A DNA stretch of 64,000 nt, from positions 186,001-250,000 of the forward strand of contig JALHMQ010000002.1 in assembly GCA_022843955.1 (NCBI GenBank), given 5' to 3'. This document shows positions 1-8,344 of this stretch, one piece after another. Below the pieces are notes generated by a model that saw only the letters and a list, made by a program, of their open reading frames with translations, had not been told where the DNA came from and ran no database searches. The translations under genes were made by a program, and so were the position numbers. Source of the stretch: Burkholderiaceae bacterium (GTDB lineage: Bacteria; Pseudomonadota; Gammaproteobacteria; Burkholderiales; Burkholderiaceae_F). The stretch's first letter is position 1. Each line of letters begins with the position of its first letter.

Positions 1-1451
1 TAGGCCGAGGCCGAGGTGAACACCACACTGACCGCATTGGTCAGGTTGGGATTGCGCAGCGGCGCGGGCGGCGTACCGGCCACCACGGCGAGGTCGTCGA
101 CCACCAGCGAGCCGAGGTTGGTCGCCGGCATCGTGACCTGCACCGGATTGGCAGCGGCCACTTCGCTGCCGCGCTGCACCGCCATCGTGAGGTCGCGGCT
201 GGCGGCGGCTAACGGGCGGATCATGAATTGGTCGCCGGCGGCCGGCGGCGTGCTGGCGAGCGCGAAGCTGAGGCCGTCCTGCGTGAACGACGGCGTGGCC
301 GACGTCCAGGAGGTGTCGTCGGCCAGGCGGGTGAGCCGGTAGTTGGTGCCATCGTAGTCGAGGCGATAGTCGCTCGACTGCAGTTGCGAGGCATCGGCCA
401 GCGTCACGCTGGCGGTGGTGGCGGCGTTGCCGTTGGTGCGCGCCGCCACGGCGAGCATGGACAGCGGCGCGAAGAAGTTGCCGCCGGGCGCGCCGCTGGC
501 ATCGTTGCCGAGCCGGTGCTGGGTGTTGAACTCGCTCGAGATGGCGATCGCGATGCGGCCGAGGTCGTTCTCGATCGCCGGCAGATCGGCGCTGCGGAAC
601 TGCATCAGGCCGGCGATTTTGCCGCCGCCGATCGACTCGGGCTCGACCACGAGGAAAGCACCGCCACGCGCCTGCACGCCGACCTGGATCGACTGCGGAT
701 CGACCGGATCGGTGCGCAGGCTGAAGGCGTTGGCCTGCGAGCCCACGACCAGCGGCTGGCCGTTGCCGAGGAACAGATTGACGCTGCCGTCGTCCTGCAT
801 CACCGAGGTCACGCGGACCGACTCGTTGAGTTGGCGGATCGCGGCGTCGCGCCGGTCGAGCAGATCGTTGGGCGAGGCGCCGTTGCCGCGCGCCAGGGCG
901 ATCTTGTCGTTGAGCACGGCGATTTCCTGCGTGCTGCGGTTGACCACGTCGGCTTCCAGCCGCAACTGGCGGTCGGTGCCGTTGCGCATCTCCTGCAGGC
1001 GCGAGCCCACATCGTTGAAGCGCTGCGCCAGCATGTTGCCGGCCGAGACCATCTGCTGGCGCGCCGCGGCATCGCCCGGTCGCTGTGTCAGGTCCTGCAC
1101 GGCGGCGAAGAAATTGTCGATCGCCGCGCCGATGCCGGTGGTCTGGTTGTTGAAGAGCCCCGCCACCTGCGCCAGCTGGGTCGAGCGCGCGTCGGCCTGC
1201 GCCGAAGCGGAGGTCGCCTGGTGCGCCTGGCCGGTGAGGAAGTCGCTGTAGGTACGCCGCACGTCGCCGACCGCCACGCCCTGGCCGACGTAGTTGCCAC
1301 CGACAAAGCTCGACACCTGCGGCAACAGCACCACGGTCTGCCGCGTGTAGCCGGGCGTGTTGACGTTGGCGATGTTGTTGCCGGCCGTGCGCAGCGCCGT
1401 GTAGGCGGCGGCCAGTGCGCTGTTGCCGATGGAGAAGATGCCGGTGCTCAT
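1..1451 (-). CDS. flgK: FlgK, hook-filament junction protein HAP1 (3' end cut off by window)
   Basis: The first hook-associated protein joins the hook to the filament outside the cell. Translating from the ATG whose complement is at 1449-1451 gives MSTGIFSIGNSALAAAYTAL, followed by the rod/hook-family signature NNIANVNTPGYTRQ. That N-terminal coiled segment is shared by FlgB, C, E, F, G, K and L. About 483 codons are visible with no stop, so the C-terminal part and presumably flgL lie to the left of the window. It is the last visible gene of the minus-strand flg operon, about 130 nt after flgJ, and a 13-nt tandem repeat lies in that gap. Identification is firm; only the length is unknown. Confidence 0.95.
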   Translation of the reverse strand, partial: MSTGIFSIGNSALAAAYTALRTAGNNIANVNTPGYTRQTVVLLPQVSSFVGGNYVGQGVAVGDVRRTYSDFLTGQAHQATSASAQADARSTQLAQVAGLFNNQTTGIGAAIDNFFAAVQDLTQRPGDAAARQQMVSAGNMLAQRFNDVGSRLQEMRNGTDRQLRLEADVVNRSTQEIAVLNDKIALARGNGASPNDLLDRRDAAIRQLNESVRVTSVMQDDGSVNLFLGNGQPLVVGSQANAFSLRTDPVDPQSIQVGVQARGGAFLVVEPESIGGGKIAGLMQFRSADLPAIENDLGRIAIAISSEFNTQHRLGNDASGAPGGNFFAPLSMLAVAARTNGNAATTASVTLADASQLQSSDYRLDYDGTNYRLTRLADDTSWTSATPSFTQDGLSFALASTPPAAGDQFMIRPLAAASRDLTMAVQRGSEVAAANPVQVTMPATNLGSLVVDDLAVVAGTPPAPLRNPNLTNAVSVVFTSASA

Positions 1452-1516
1452 GGGGGTGTGTTCCGGGGACTACGTTGGATTACGGCACGAACTGCGGCTT
1501 CTTGAACCGGACAAAA

Positions 1517-1581
1517 GAGGCAGCAAACTGAGGCAGCGCGCTGAGGCAGCGCACTGAGGCAGCACCGCGAGGCAGCACGCC
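1517..1581. repeat. five tandem copies of a 13-nt repeat between flgJ and flgK
   Basis: GAGGCAGC recurs at 1517, 1530, 1543, 1556 and 1569, an exact 13-nt period. The remaining five bases of each unit vary (AAACT, GCGCT, GCACT, ACCGC, ACGCC). The array ends just before the flgJ stop codon at 1585 and fills most of the flgJ-flgK gap. It lies in untranslated operon RNA. Copy number may vary between strains. Confidence 0.85.
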
Positions 1582-1584
1582 GCC

Positions 1585-2580
1585 TCACGACGGCCGCAGC
1601 GCGGCACCCACGCTGGCGATCACCCGCGTGAGCTTGTCGCCATAGGCCGGATCGGTGGCGTAGCCGGCGCGCTGCAGGCCCTGGGCGAACGCAGCGGCAT
1701 CGCGCCCGCGCGCCACCACGCCGGCGTAGCGCGGGTTGGCCGCCATCAGCTGCGCCCAGTCGCGGAACGCCTCGCTGTAATTGTTGTAGGCGCGGAACTT
1801 GTCGACCACCTTCTTCGCCACGCCGTTCTCGTATTCGGTGGTGACCACGTCCACCGTGCGTCCCTGCCAGCCGCCCGTGGCCTTGATGCCGAACAGGTTG
1901 TGGCTGGGCAGCCCATCGCTGCCGCGGATCTCTGCCTTGCCCCAGCCCGATTCCAGCGCCGCCTGGCTGAGCACGAACTGCGCCGGGATGCCGGTGGCGC
2001 GCTCGGCCGCCTGCGCCGAATCGAAGTGACGGGTGACGAAGCGGCGCTGCGCATCGGTGCTGCCCGGTGCGGGCGCGGCGCGCTCGGCGCTGCGTGCCAT
2101 CTCGTCGTAGCGCGCCAGCGCCGAACGCGTGCGCGGCACCGCCGTCTCGGCCGCCGCGGTGGGCGCTCCGACACGGGGCGCGGCGGGTGACTTGCTGGTT
2201 GATGCGGCGGCGTCCGTGGCCGTGGTGCCGGCGCCGGCCGCGGTCGGCGTGAGATGCCGCGTCAGCTGCCGCACCAGCACATCGGTCAGGCCGGTGCCGC
2301 TTTGCGACATCTTGGCCGACATCTGCTGGTCGAGCATGCCGGTGTACATGTCGTTGGCTGGCGAATCGAACAAGCCGCTCTTGGGCGTGGCGTCGCGCAT
2401 GCTCTTCAACACCATCTGCATGAACAGCGCCTCGAACTGCTGCGCCGCCTTGCGCACCGCGCCCTGCGGGTCGCGCTGCGCGTCGCGCTTGAGGCTGTCG
2501 AGCGAGCGGCCGTCGGCGGCGAGCGACTGCGCCGCCGAGGCGGCCTGCGTCATCAGGCGCTGCGCATCGAGTCCGTTCAT
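1585..2580 (-). CDS. flgJ: FlgJ, rod-cap scaffold with peptidoglycan hydrolase domain
   Basis: FlgJ caps the growing rod in the periplasm and opens the murein for it. The 331-residue length is that of the two-domain beta/gamma form. The N-terminal rod-binding domain (about 35-110) has FEALFMQMVLKSMRDA and a conserved DMYTGMLDQQM segment. An Ala/Thr/Pro-rich linker (about 111-175) follows. The C-terminal glucosaminidase-like domain (about 180-331) carries SQAALESGWGK, with the expected catalytic Glu, and LFGIKA. It starts 12 nt after the flgI stop, as expected for one transcript. Confidence 0.95.
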   Translation of the reverse strand: MNGLDAQRLMTQAASAAQSLAADGRSLDSLKRDAQRDPQGAVRKAAQQFEALFMQMVLKSMRDATPKSGLFDSPANDMYTGMLDQQMSAKMSQSGTGLTDVLVRQLTRHLTPTAAGAGTTATDAAASTSKSPAAPRVGAPTAAAETAVPRTRSALARYDEMARSAERAAPAPGSTDAQRRFVTRHFDSAQAAERATGIPAQFVLSQAALESGWGKAEIRGSDGLPSHNLFGIKATGGWQGRTVDVVTTEYENGVAKKVVDKFRAYNNYSEAFRDWAQLMAANPRYAGVVARGRDAAAFAQGLQRAGYATDPAYGDKLTRVIASVGAALRPS

Positions 2581-2592
2581 GCCGACGCAGTC

Positions 2593-3699
2593 CTAGATCA
2601 CTTCGAGCTCGGCGCGCAGTGCTCCTGCAGCCTTCAGCGCCTGCAGGATCGCCAGCATGTCGCCTGGATTGGCGCCGAGCGAATTCAGTGCTGCGACCAC
2701 GTCGGCCAGGTTGGCGCCCTGCGCGACCTGCATCAGCGCGCCGCCCTCCTGCTTGATCTGGATGTCGGCGCGCTCGGCCACCACGGTCTGGCCCTGCGAC
2801 AACGGGCCGGGCTGCGAGATCACCGGCTGCGAGCTGATCGTCACCGACAGGTTGCCGTGTGCCACCGCGGCCGGCTCCAGCGTCACCGTGCGGTTCATCA
2901 CGATCGAGCCGGTGCGCGCGTTGATGATCACGCGCGCGCTCGGCGCCAGCGTCACCACGTCGATGTTCTCCAACTCCGCCATGAAGCGCACCCGCTCGGC
3001 CGGCGTGGCCGGCGCGCGCACCTCGATCACGCGACCGTCCAGCGGCATCGACACGTCGTTGCCGAAGCGGCGGTTGATCGCATCGGCCACCAGGGCCGAG
3101 GTCGAAAAATCGGTCGTATTCAGCTCCAGGCGGATGCGGTCCGACAGCAGGAACGCCGTGGCCACCGCACGCTCCACCGTGGCGCCGTTGGGCACGCGAC
3201 CCGCCGACAGGTGGTTGATCTGCACCTTGCTGCCGCCCTGCGCCGCCCCGGCGCCACCGACCAGCACGTTTCCCTGCGCCACCGCATAGACCTGGCCGTC
3301 GGCGCCCTTGAGCGGCGTCATCAGCAGCGTGCCGCCGCGCAGCGAACGCGCGTTGCCGAGCGACGAGACCGTGATGTCGACCTGCTGGCCCGGCTGTGCA
3401 AACGGCGGCAGCGTGCTCGTGACCATCACCGCCGCCACATTGCGCAACTGCAGGCTGGTGCCCGGCGGCAGCGTGATGCCCAGCTGCGTCAGCATCGACT
3501 GCAGGCTCTGCACCGTGAACGGCGTCTGCGTGGTCTGGTCACCCGACCCGTCCAGGCCCACCACCAGGCCGTAGCCGATCAATTGATTCGGCCGCACGCC
3601 CTGCGTGCTGGCGAGGTCCTTGATGCGTTCCGCCTGTGCGGGCAGTGACAGCACCGCAGCGAGCGCGGCAATGACGATGATCAAGATCCGCGAGAGCAC
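2593..3699 (-). CDS. flgI: FlgI, flagellar P-ring protein
   Basis: This secreted protein forms the periplasmic ring around the distal rod. After a signal peptide (ILIIVIAALAAVLSLPAQA) the mature protein begins ERIKDLASTQGVRPNQLIGYG, the usual FlgI start, and the family pattern continues to the end (GADGQVYAVAQGNVLVGG, LNSLGANPGDMLAILQALK). I chose the GTG at 3697-3699 (368 residues). The open frame extends upstream to 3792, but that extension is translated from a repeated hairpin element and is not expected in FlgI. It follows flgH, with hairpins B and A in the gap. Confidence 0.93.
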   Translation of the reverse strand: MLSRILIIVIAALAAVLSLPAQAERIKDLASTQGVRPNQLIGYGLVVGLDGSGDQTTQTPFTVQSLQSMLTQLGITLPPGTSLQLRNVAAVMVTSTLPPFAQPGQQVDITVSSLGNARSLRGGTLLMTPLKGADGQVYAVAQGNVLVGGAGAAQGGSKVQINHLSAGRVPNGATVERAVATAFLLSDRIRLELNTTDFSTSALVADAINRRFGNDVSMPLDGRVIEVRAPATPAERVRFMAELENIDVVTLAPSARVIINARTGSIVMNRTVTLEPAAVAHGNLSVTISSQPVISQPGPLSQGQTVVAERADIQIKQEGGALMQVAQGANLADVVAALNSLGANPGDMLAILQALKAAGALRAELEVI

Positions 3700-3728
3700 G
3701 ATGGCCGTCCTTGCGTAGCAGTGGGTCC

Positions 3729-3800
3729 AAAACGATCGTCTGGCTCCGCCAGCGATCGTTTTCATTCCAATCGCGCAAAAGTAGGTTTGCACTTTTGCGC
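3729..3800 (-). repeat. intercistronic hairpin pair (families A and B) between flgH and flgI
   Basis: Hairpin A at 3729-3762 has arms AAAACGATCG and CGATCGTTTT around a core of CTGGC, TCC, GCCAG, with one unpaired T. Hairpin B at 3773-3800 has arms GCGCAAAAGT and ACTTTTGCGC around AGGTTTGC. Both cores recur at 4487-4590 and 6278-6345, but the arms here are different and still pair perfectly. The pair sits right after the flgH stop codon in transcript order. Confidence 0.85.
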
Positions 3801-3802
3801 GC

Positions 3803-4480
3803 TCAGAACGGAGTGAACGAGTCGAAGAACCGCGACAGCCAGCCCTTGATCTGCGCTTCCTCGATGTAGCCGCCGCCGCGATAGTCCAGCCGCGCGTCGG
3901 CCACCTGCGTCGAGCTGATCACGTTGCCGCGCTGGATCTGTGCCGGGTCGATCACGCCGGTGAACTTCAGCACCTCGCTGTTGCGACGGATGCCGATCTG
4001 CTTCTCGCCGGCGATCACCAGGTTGCCGTTGGCCAGCACCTCGATCACGGTGACCGTGATCGCGCCGGAGAACAGGTTGCTCGATGTCGTCGCACCCTTG
4101 CCGTCGAACGAGTTGCTGGCGCTGGCGGCCGCACCCAGCGCATTGATATTGGTGCCGAGGATGCCCCTCACCCCGGGCAGCGCGACCTCGAACTCCGACG
4201 TCCGTTCGGTATTCGAGTTGGCACTCTGGCTGGCGTTCAGGCGCTCGTTGATGTTGACGGTGAGGATGTCGCCGACATAGCGCGGCTTGCGGTCCTCGAA
4301 CAGCGGCCGGTACGCGGCCGGCTGGAAGATGCCGCCGGTGGGCAGTCCGGCCTGGGTCGTCGCCGCCGGCGGCCGCGCCGTGGTCGGCGTGTTCTTCACG
4401 ACGTCATGCCGAGGCGAAGCGCAGGCGGCCAGCAGCAGTGTCAGAGCGACGACACCGGCACGCGTCCCTTGCGTCGCCAT
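3803..4480 (-). CDS. flgH: FlgH, flagellar L-ring lipoprotein
   Basis: FlgH builds the outer-membrane ring of the basal body. The chosen ATG (complement at 4478-4480) gives MATQGTRAGVVALTLLLAAC. This is a lipoprotein signal with lipobox LAAC and lipidated Cys20. The frame stays open upstream to 4579, but that extension is translated from the A/B hairpin repeats, so the downstream start is preferred (225 residues). Family hallmarks follow: FQPAAYRPLFEDRKPRYVGD, LTVNINERLNASQSA and VIDPAQIQRGNVISSTQVAD. It sits between flgG and flgI in the usual order. Confidence 0.94.
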   Translation of the reverse strand: MATQGTRAGVVALTLLLAACASPRHDVVKNTPTTARPPAATTQAGLPTGGIFQPAAYRPLFEDRKPRYVGDILTVNINERLNASQSANSNTERTSEFEVALPGVRGILGTNINALGAAASASNSFDGKGATTSSNLFSGAITVTVIEVLANGNLVIAGEKQIGIRRNSEVLKFTGVIDPAQIQRGNVISSTQVADARLDYRGGGYIEEAQIKGWLSRFFDSFTPF

Positions 4481-4486
4481 TCCCTC

Positions 4487-4590
4487 AAAAAATCGTCTGG
4501 CTCCGCCAGCGATTTTTTCATTCTCGACCCGAGCAAAGTAGGTTTTCACTTTGCGAGGCCGGGCGATGTAGGTTTTCACTTTGCGAGGCC
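4487..4590 (-). repeat. intercistronic hairpin pair (families A and B, B duplicated) between flgG and flgH
   Basis: Hairpin A spans 4487-4518, with arms AAAAAATCG and CGATTTTTT around CTGGC, TCC, GCCAG. Hairpin B spans 4533-4554, with arms GCAAAGT and ACTTTGC around AGGTTTTC. Twenty-three bases of B, starting GTAGG, are repeated exactly at 4568-4590, 30 nt downstream, where the left arm is lost. In transcript sense hairpin A ends in six U and resembles an intrinsic terminator, although it lies inside an operon. Confidence 0.88.
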
Positions 4591-4593
4591 CGG

Positions 4594-5376
4594 TTAGAGC
4601 TGCGCCAGCCGCGCCAGCATCTGGTCGCTGGTCTGGATCGCCTTGGAATTGATTTCATAGGCGCGCTGGGTCTGGATCATCGCCACCAGTTCCTCGACCA
4701 CGTTGACGTTGCTGGTCTCGAGATAGCCCTGCTGCAGCATGCCCAGGCCGTTGGTGCCGGGCGTGTTGGCGTTGGCAGTTCCGGAGGCGGCGGTTTCGAC
4801 GAACAGGTTCTGCCCGCGCGACTCCAGCCCGGCCGGGTTGGTGAAGCTGGCCAGTTGCAGCGAGCCGATGTTCTGTGGCGCGGTCTGGCCCGGCACGGTG
4901 GCGGTGACGGTGCCGTCCTGGCCGATCGTCACGGCGAGCGCGTTGGCCGGCACCGTGATCGCCGGCGACACGGCAAAGCCGCTGGCCGTGACCAGGCCGC
5001 CGTTGGAGTCGACGTGGAACGAGCCGTCGCGCGAGTAGCCGGTGGTGCCGTCGGGCATCTGCACCTGGAAGAAGCCGTTGCCGTTGATGGCGATGTCGAA
5101 CTGGTTGCCGGTGCTCTGCAGGTTGCCCTGCGTGAACATGCGCGGCGTGGCGGTCGGTCGCACGCCGGTGCCGATCTGCAATCCGGTGGGCAGCGTGGTC
5201 TGCTGCGAGGTGTTGGCACCGGCCTGCCGCACGTTCTGGTACAGCAGATCCTCGAACGCGACGCGGGCGCGCTTGAACCCGGTGGTGCCGACGTTGGCGA
5301 GGTTGTTGGACACAACGTCGAGCTGCGTCTGCTGGGCGTCGAGGCCGGTCTTGCTTATCCACAGGCTGCGGATCAT
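4594..5376 (-). CDS. flgG: FlgG, distal rod protein
   Basis: FlgG forms the distal rod that crosses the P and L rings. The 260-residue protein begins [20 protein letters not shown], then [18 protein letters not shown], the diagnostic FlgG N-terminus. It ends with the C-terminal rod motif ([20 protein letters not shown]). The start at 5374-5376 is set by a strong ribosome binding site, AAGGAG, 7 nt upstream on the minus strand. The frame continues upstream to 5403, but that extension does not look like FlgG. A strong hairpin (5403-5427) lies between it and flgF. Confidence 0.96.
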   Translation of the reverse strand: MIRSLWISKTGLDAQQTQLDVVSNNLANVGTTGFKRARVAFEDLLYQNVRQAGANTSQQTTLPTGLQIGTGVRPTATPRMFTQGNLQSTGNQFDIAINGNGFFQVQMPDGTTGYSRDGSFHVDSNGGLVTASGFAVSPAITVPANALAVTIGQDGTVTATVPGQTAPQNIGSLQLASFTNPAGLESRGQNLFVETAASGTANANTPGTNGLGMLQQGYLETSNVNVVEELVAMIQTQRAYEINSKAIQTSDQMLARLAQL

Positions 5377-5390
5377 TGACTTACTCCTTA

Positions 5391-5427
5391 GCTTGGGGAG
5401 CACGAGGGGGCCAGCTCAGCCCCCTCG
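5391..5427 (-). repeat. hairpin and copy 1 of the CCCCCTCGTG repeat (family D), flgF-flgG gap
   Basis: A perfect stem CGAGGGGGC / GCCCCCTCG (5403-5411 with 5419-5427) closes a 7-nt loop. On the minus strand 5391-5414 reads CTGGCCCCCTCGTGCTCCCC and closely matches 23749-23773 and 34007-34031 on the plus strand. No U tract follows, so it is probably not an intrinsic terminator. Confidence 0.7.
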
Positions 5428-5503
5428 TTCTCCTGAAGGCCACAGGCCGGCGTCGCGCGCCGGCTCGGACGGTTGTTCATGGTGATGTTCGTTGCAGGTC
5501 GCA

Positions 5504-6238
5504 TCAGAAGTTCGAGAGCATCGAGCCCGCCTTCTGTTCGTTCTGCTCGGCGGTGCTGAGCAGCTTCATCTGCATCTCGAACTGACGCGCCGCGGCGATC
5601 ATGCCGATCATTGCCTCGACCACGTTGACATTGCTGCCCTCGAGCGTGCCTTCGGCCAGGCGCACGCTTTCATCGGCGCCCGCCGGGTCGCCGCCGCGCA
5701 CGCGGAACAGGCCATCCAGGCCCTTTTCGAGTTCGGCGCTGTCGGGATTGACGAGCTTGATGCGGCCCACCTGGTTGACGGTGGGCGAGTTGGCGGTTGC
5801 TGCGGAGACCGTGCCATCGGGCGCGACCGACAGCTGGGCGTCGGCTGGCACCGTGATCGGTCCGCCTTCGCCAAGTACCGGTAGACCATTGGGCAGTTGC
5901 AGCGTGCCGTCGGCGCCGACCTGCAGGTTGCCGGCGCGCGTGTAGGCCTCATTGCCGTCGAGCGCCTGCACCGCGATCCAGCCGGGTCCTTGCACCGCCA
6001 CGTCGAGCGGGCGGCCGGTGGACTGCATCGGGCCGGAGGCGAAGTCCGAGCCGGTGGTGGTCTCGACCGTAAACACGCGCGTGCCCGCCTCGTTGCCGCG
6101 CACTGGCACCGCGCGCAGCGCCACCGTGTCGGCGCGATAGCCCGTGGTCGACGCATTGGCGAGGTTCTGCGCCAGCGTGTCCTGCCGATGCATCAGGTGC
6201 TTGGCACCCGTCATCGAGGTGTAGATCAGGCGGTCCAT
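5504..6238 (-). CDS. flgF: FlgF, proximal rod protein
   Basis: FlgF is a rod subunit. The 244-residue product starts MDRLIYTSMTGAKHLMHRQD, then TLAQNLANASTTGYRAD, the rod-family N-terminus, and ends with VNVVEAMIGMIAAARQFEMQ and a helical tail. The central domain has the shared fold of FlgF and FlgG (LDVAVQGPGWIAVQ, YTRAGNLQVGADGTL). It lies between flgE and flgG; an A/B hairpin pair separates it from flgE and a separate stem-loop from flgG. Confidence 0.95.
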   Translation of the reverse strand: MDRLIYTSMTGAKHLMHRQDTLAQNLANASTTGYRADTVALRAVPVRGNEAGTRVFTVETTTGSDFASGPMQSTGRPLDVAVQGPGWIAVQALDGNEAYTRAGNLQVGADGTLQLPNGLPVLGEGGPITVPADAQLSVAPDGTVSAATANSPTVNQVGRIKLVNPDSAELEKGLDGLFRVRGGDPAGADESVRLAEGTLEGSNVNVVEAMIGMIAAARQFEMQMKLLSTAEQNEQKAGSMLSNF

Positions 6239-6277
6239 CGTGCGTCAGTGCCAGTGCCGTTGCGTTGCCCTTGCCAC

Positions 6278-6345
6278 AAAAAATCGTCTGGCTCCGCCAG
6301 CGATTTTTTCTGACCTGCCCCGAGCAAAGTAGGTTTTCACTTTGC
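6278..6345 (-). repeat. intercistronic hairpin pair (families A and B) between flgE and flgF
   Basis: Hairpin A (6278-6309) has the same core and A/T-rich arms as the copy at 4487. Hairpin B (6324-6345) has arms GCAAAGT and ACTTTGC around AGGTTTTC. The pair begins a few bases after the flgE stop codon in transcript sense and ends about 40 nt before flgF. This is the same placement as the copy before flgH. Confidence 0.88.
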
Positions 6346-6350
6346 GAGGC

Positions 6351-7571
6351 TCAGCGCAGGTTCACCAGCGTCTGCATGATCTGATCCTGCGTGCGGATCG
6401 TCTGCGCGTTGGCCTGGTAGATGCGCTGCGCGGTGATCATGTTCACCAGTTCTTCGGTCAGATCGACGTTGGCTTCTTCCAGCGCGCCGGACTGCAGCGT
6501 GCCGAGCGAACCGCTGCCGGGCGCGGCCACCAGCGGCTGGCCCGACTCGGCGGTCTCCGACCACTGGTTGTTCCCCAGCGCACCCAGGCCCTGTGCATTG
6601 ACGAAGTTCGCCAGCACCACCTGCCCTTGCGCGCGCGTCTGGCCGTTGGTGTAGCGGCCGAGCACCGTGCCATCGTCGCCGATCGCAAAGCCGGCGATGC
6701 GGCCGGTGGTGAAGCCGTTCTGCGTCAGGCTGCTGGCGGCGAAGTTGACGCCGAACTGCGTCATGTCGCCGGCCGGGAACTCGATCGGGAAGTTCAACGG
6801 CGTGGCGGCGCCGTTGGACAGCGGCAGCGACACGTTCATCGAGGTGGTCGCGGCCAGCAGGCCATTGGTACCGAAGTTCAGCGTGCCCAGCGCGGCGTTG
6901 GCATTGAGCACCGCACCGTTGGCCGCGCCGTAGACCTGCCAGGTGTTGGCGGCGGTCTTGCGGAAGTACACGGTCAGCGTGTTGGCATTGCCCTGCGAGT
7001 CGTACACCGTCATCGCGGTCGACGAGTTGTAGGTGGAGGCGTCGTTGATGTTGAACGCCGCGGTCATGATGTCTTCGCGCGAGTCCAGGTTCAGCGCCAT
7101 GCTGGCGGCGGTGGTCGGCTGCGGCGGAATGTTGGCGAGCGAGATGCGCAGGTCCGAGGGCGTGGACGCAGCGATCTGCCCGGCCGGATCGGCCTGGTAG
7201 CCGGTCAGGCGGGCACCGCTGTTGGTGACGATGAAGCCTTCGTTATCGAGTGAGAACTGGCCGTTGCGCGTGTAGCTCGTGACACCGTTGGTCGACAGGC
7301 GAAAGAAGCCCGAGCCGTTGATCGCCAGGTCGAGCGGGTTGGCCGACGTGATGATGTTGCCCTGGGTGAACTGCTGGCGCACCGCGGCGAGCGCAGCGCC
7401 GATGCCGATCTGTGCGCTGCCGCCGCCGGCCATTGAATTGGCGAACACGTCGGCGAACTCGGCGCGTGCCGTCTTGTAGCCGATGGTCGAGGCATTGGCG
7501 ACGTTGTTGCCGATCGCGGCGAGGTTCTTGCTGGCGACGTTCAGGCCCGACAGGCCTTGCTGGAAGCTCAT
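6351..7571 (-). CDS. flgE: FlgE, hook protein
   Basis: FlgE polymerises into the universal-joint hook. The 406-residue product begins MSFQQGLSGLNVASKNLAAI, then GNNVANASTIGYKTARAEFA. It has the FlgF/G-like segment GSGFFRLSTNGVTSYTRNGQ and closes with ALEEANVDLTEELVNMITAQ and RIYQANAQTIRTQDQIMQTL. The length is typical. It lies directly after flgD, the hook cap gene, as in most flg operons. Confidence 0.96.
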   Translation of the reverse strand: MSFQQGLSGLNVASKNLAAIGNNVANASTIGYKTARAEFADVFANSMAGGGSAQIGIGAALAAVRQQFTQGNIITSANPLDLAINGSGFFRLSTNGVTSYTRNGQFSLDNEGFIVTNSGARLTGYQADPAGQIAASTPSDLRISLANIPPQPTTAASMALNLDSREDIMTAAFNINDASTYNSSTAMTVYDSQGNANTLTVYFRKTAANTWQVYGAANGAVLNANAALGTLNFGTNGLLAATTSMNVSLPLSNGAATPLNFPIEFPAGDMTQFGVNFAASSLTQNGFTTGRIAGFAIGDDGTVLGRYTNGQTRAQGQVVLANFVNAQGLGALGNNQWSETAESGQPLVAAPGSGSLGTLQSGALEEANVDLTEELVNMITAQRIYQANAQTIRTQDQIMQTLVNLR

Positions 7572-7631
7572 GGGTGCGCTCTCATCAGTGATGCATTCGG
7601 TTGTTCGGGGCGGACGCGATCGAGGCGTCCG

Positions 7632-8309
7632 CTAGAGAATCTGCTTGACGTCGCTGTAGGCGACCCGCGCGCCGCCGGCCAGCACGAGTTGCGTGCTGCC
7701 GTTGCTGCGCGTCACCGCCTCGACCGTGCGCGCCACCAGCGGCGTGCCCTCGATCGAGGTGGATCCGTAGGCCGCCTTCGCGGTGAAGCTGTAGTTGCCG
7801 GCGGCGACCTGCACGCCGGCATCGGTCTTGCCGTCCCAGCTGAAACGGGTGATGCCGCCTTCGGTCTTGCCCAGGGTCAGGGTGCGCATCACGTTGCCGG
7901 ACGCATCGCGGATCTCCACCTTCACGCTGTCGGCGGTGGCCGGCAGCTCCATGCCGCCGATGGCCGCCGTGCCTTCGGCATTCATCTTCAGTTCGTTGCC
8001 GGTCACCAGCACGTTGCGGCCGGTCAGCTGCGACGCCTGCAGCGACTCCATCGCGCCGAACTGGTTGAGCAACTGCTTGACCGTGTCGTTCAGGCCGTTG
8101 ATGCCGGTGACGGTGTTGATCTGCGCCATCTGGCTCGTCACCTGCGCGTTGTCGAGCGGATTGAGCGGATCCTGGTTCTTCATCTGCGCCACCAGGAGCT
8201 TGAGGAAGCGATCGTTCAGCTCCTTGGCCGAGTCCTTGGTGCCGGTGGCCGAGAAGCCGGCGGCGGCGCTCGAGTCGAGCATGCTGCTGATGGTGCTGGC
8301 GGAGGTCAT
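7632..8309 (-). CDS. flgD: FlgD, hook-cap protein
   Basis: FlgD caps the growing hook and is discarded once the hook is complete. The 225-residue product has the conserved N-terminal LNDRFLKLLVAQMKNQDPLN with NPLDNAQVTSQMAQINTVTG, followed by the C-terminal Ig/tudor-like region (VKVEIRDASGNVMRTL, GGITRFSWDGKTDAG). It is positioned between flgC and flgE as usual. Confidence 0.95.
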   Translation of the reverse strand: MTSASTISSMLDSSAAAGFSATGTKDSAKELNDRFLKLLVAQMKNQDPLNPLDNAQVTSQMAQINTVTGINGLNDTVKQLLNQFGAMESLQASQLTGRNVLVTGNELKMNAEGTAAIGGMELPATADSVKVEIRDASGNVMRTLTLGKTEGGITRFSWDGKTDAGVQVAAGNYSFTAKAAYGSTSIEGTPLVARTVEAVTRSNGSTQLVLAGGARVAYSDVKQIL

Positions 8310-8344
8310 GCGTCAGTCCTTGGCGGTAGAGCGTGTCGATGTGC

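Noticed and set aside
1517-1581. The tandem array as a CRISPR
   Set aside because: The units are 13 nt, without 30-40 nt spacers, and no cas genes are present.
228-3648. Long plus-strand open frames (228-1505 and 2254-3648) opposite flgK, flgJ and flgI
   Set aside because: They are antisense to well-conserved flagellar genes and have His/Arg/Gln-rich composition without motifs.
3699-4579. Longer N-termini for FlgI (to 3792) and FlgH (to 4579)
   Set aside because: The extra residues are translated from the A and B hairpin repeats and precede normal signal peptides; the internal starts give standard proteins.
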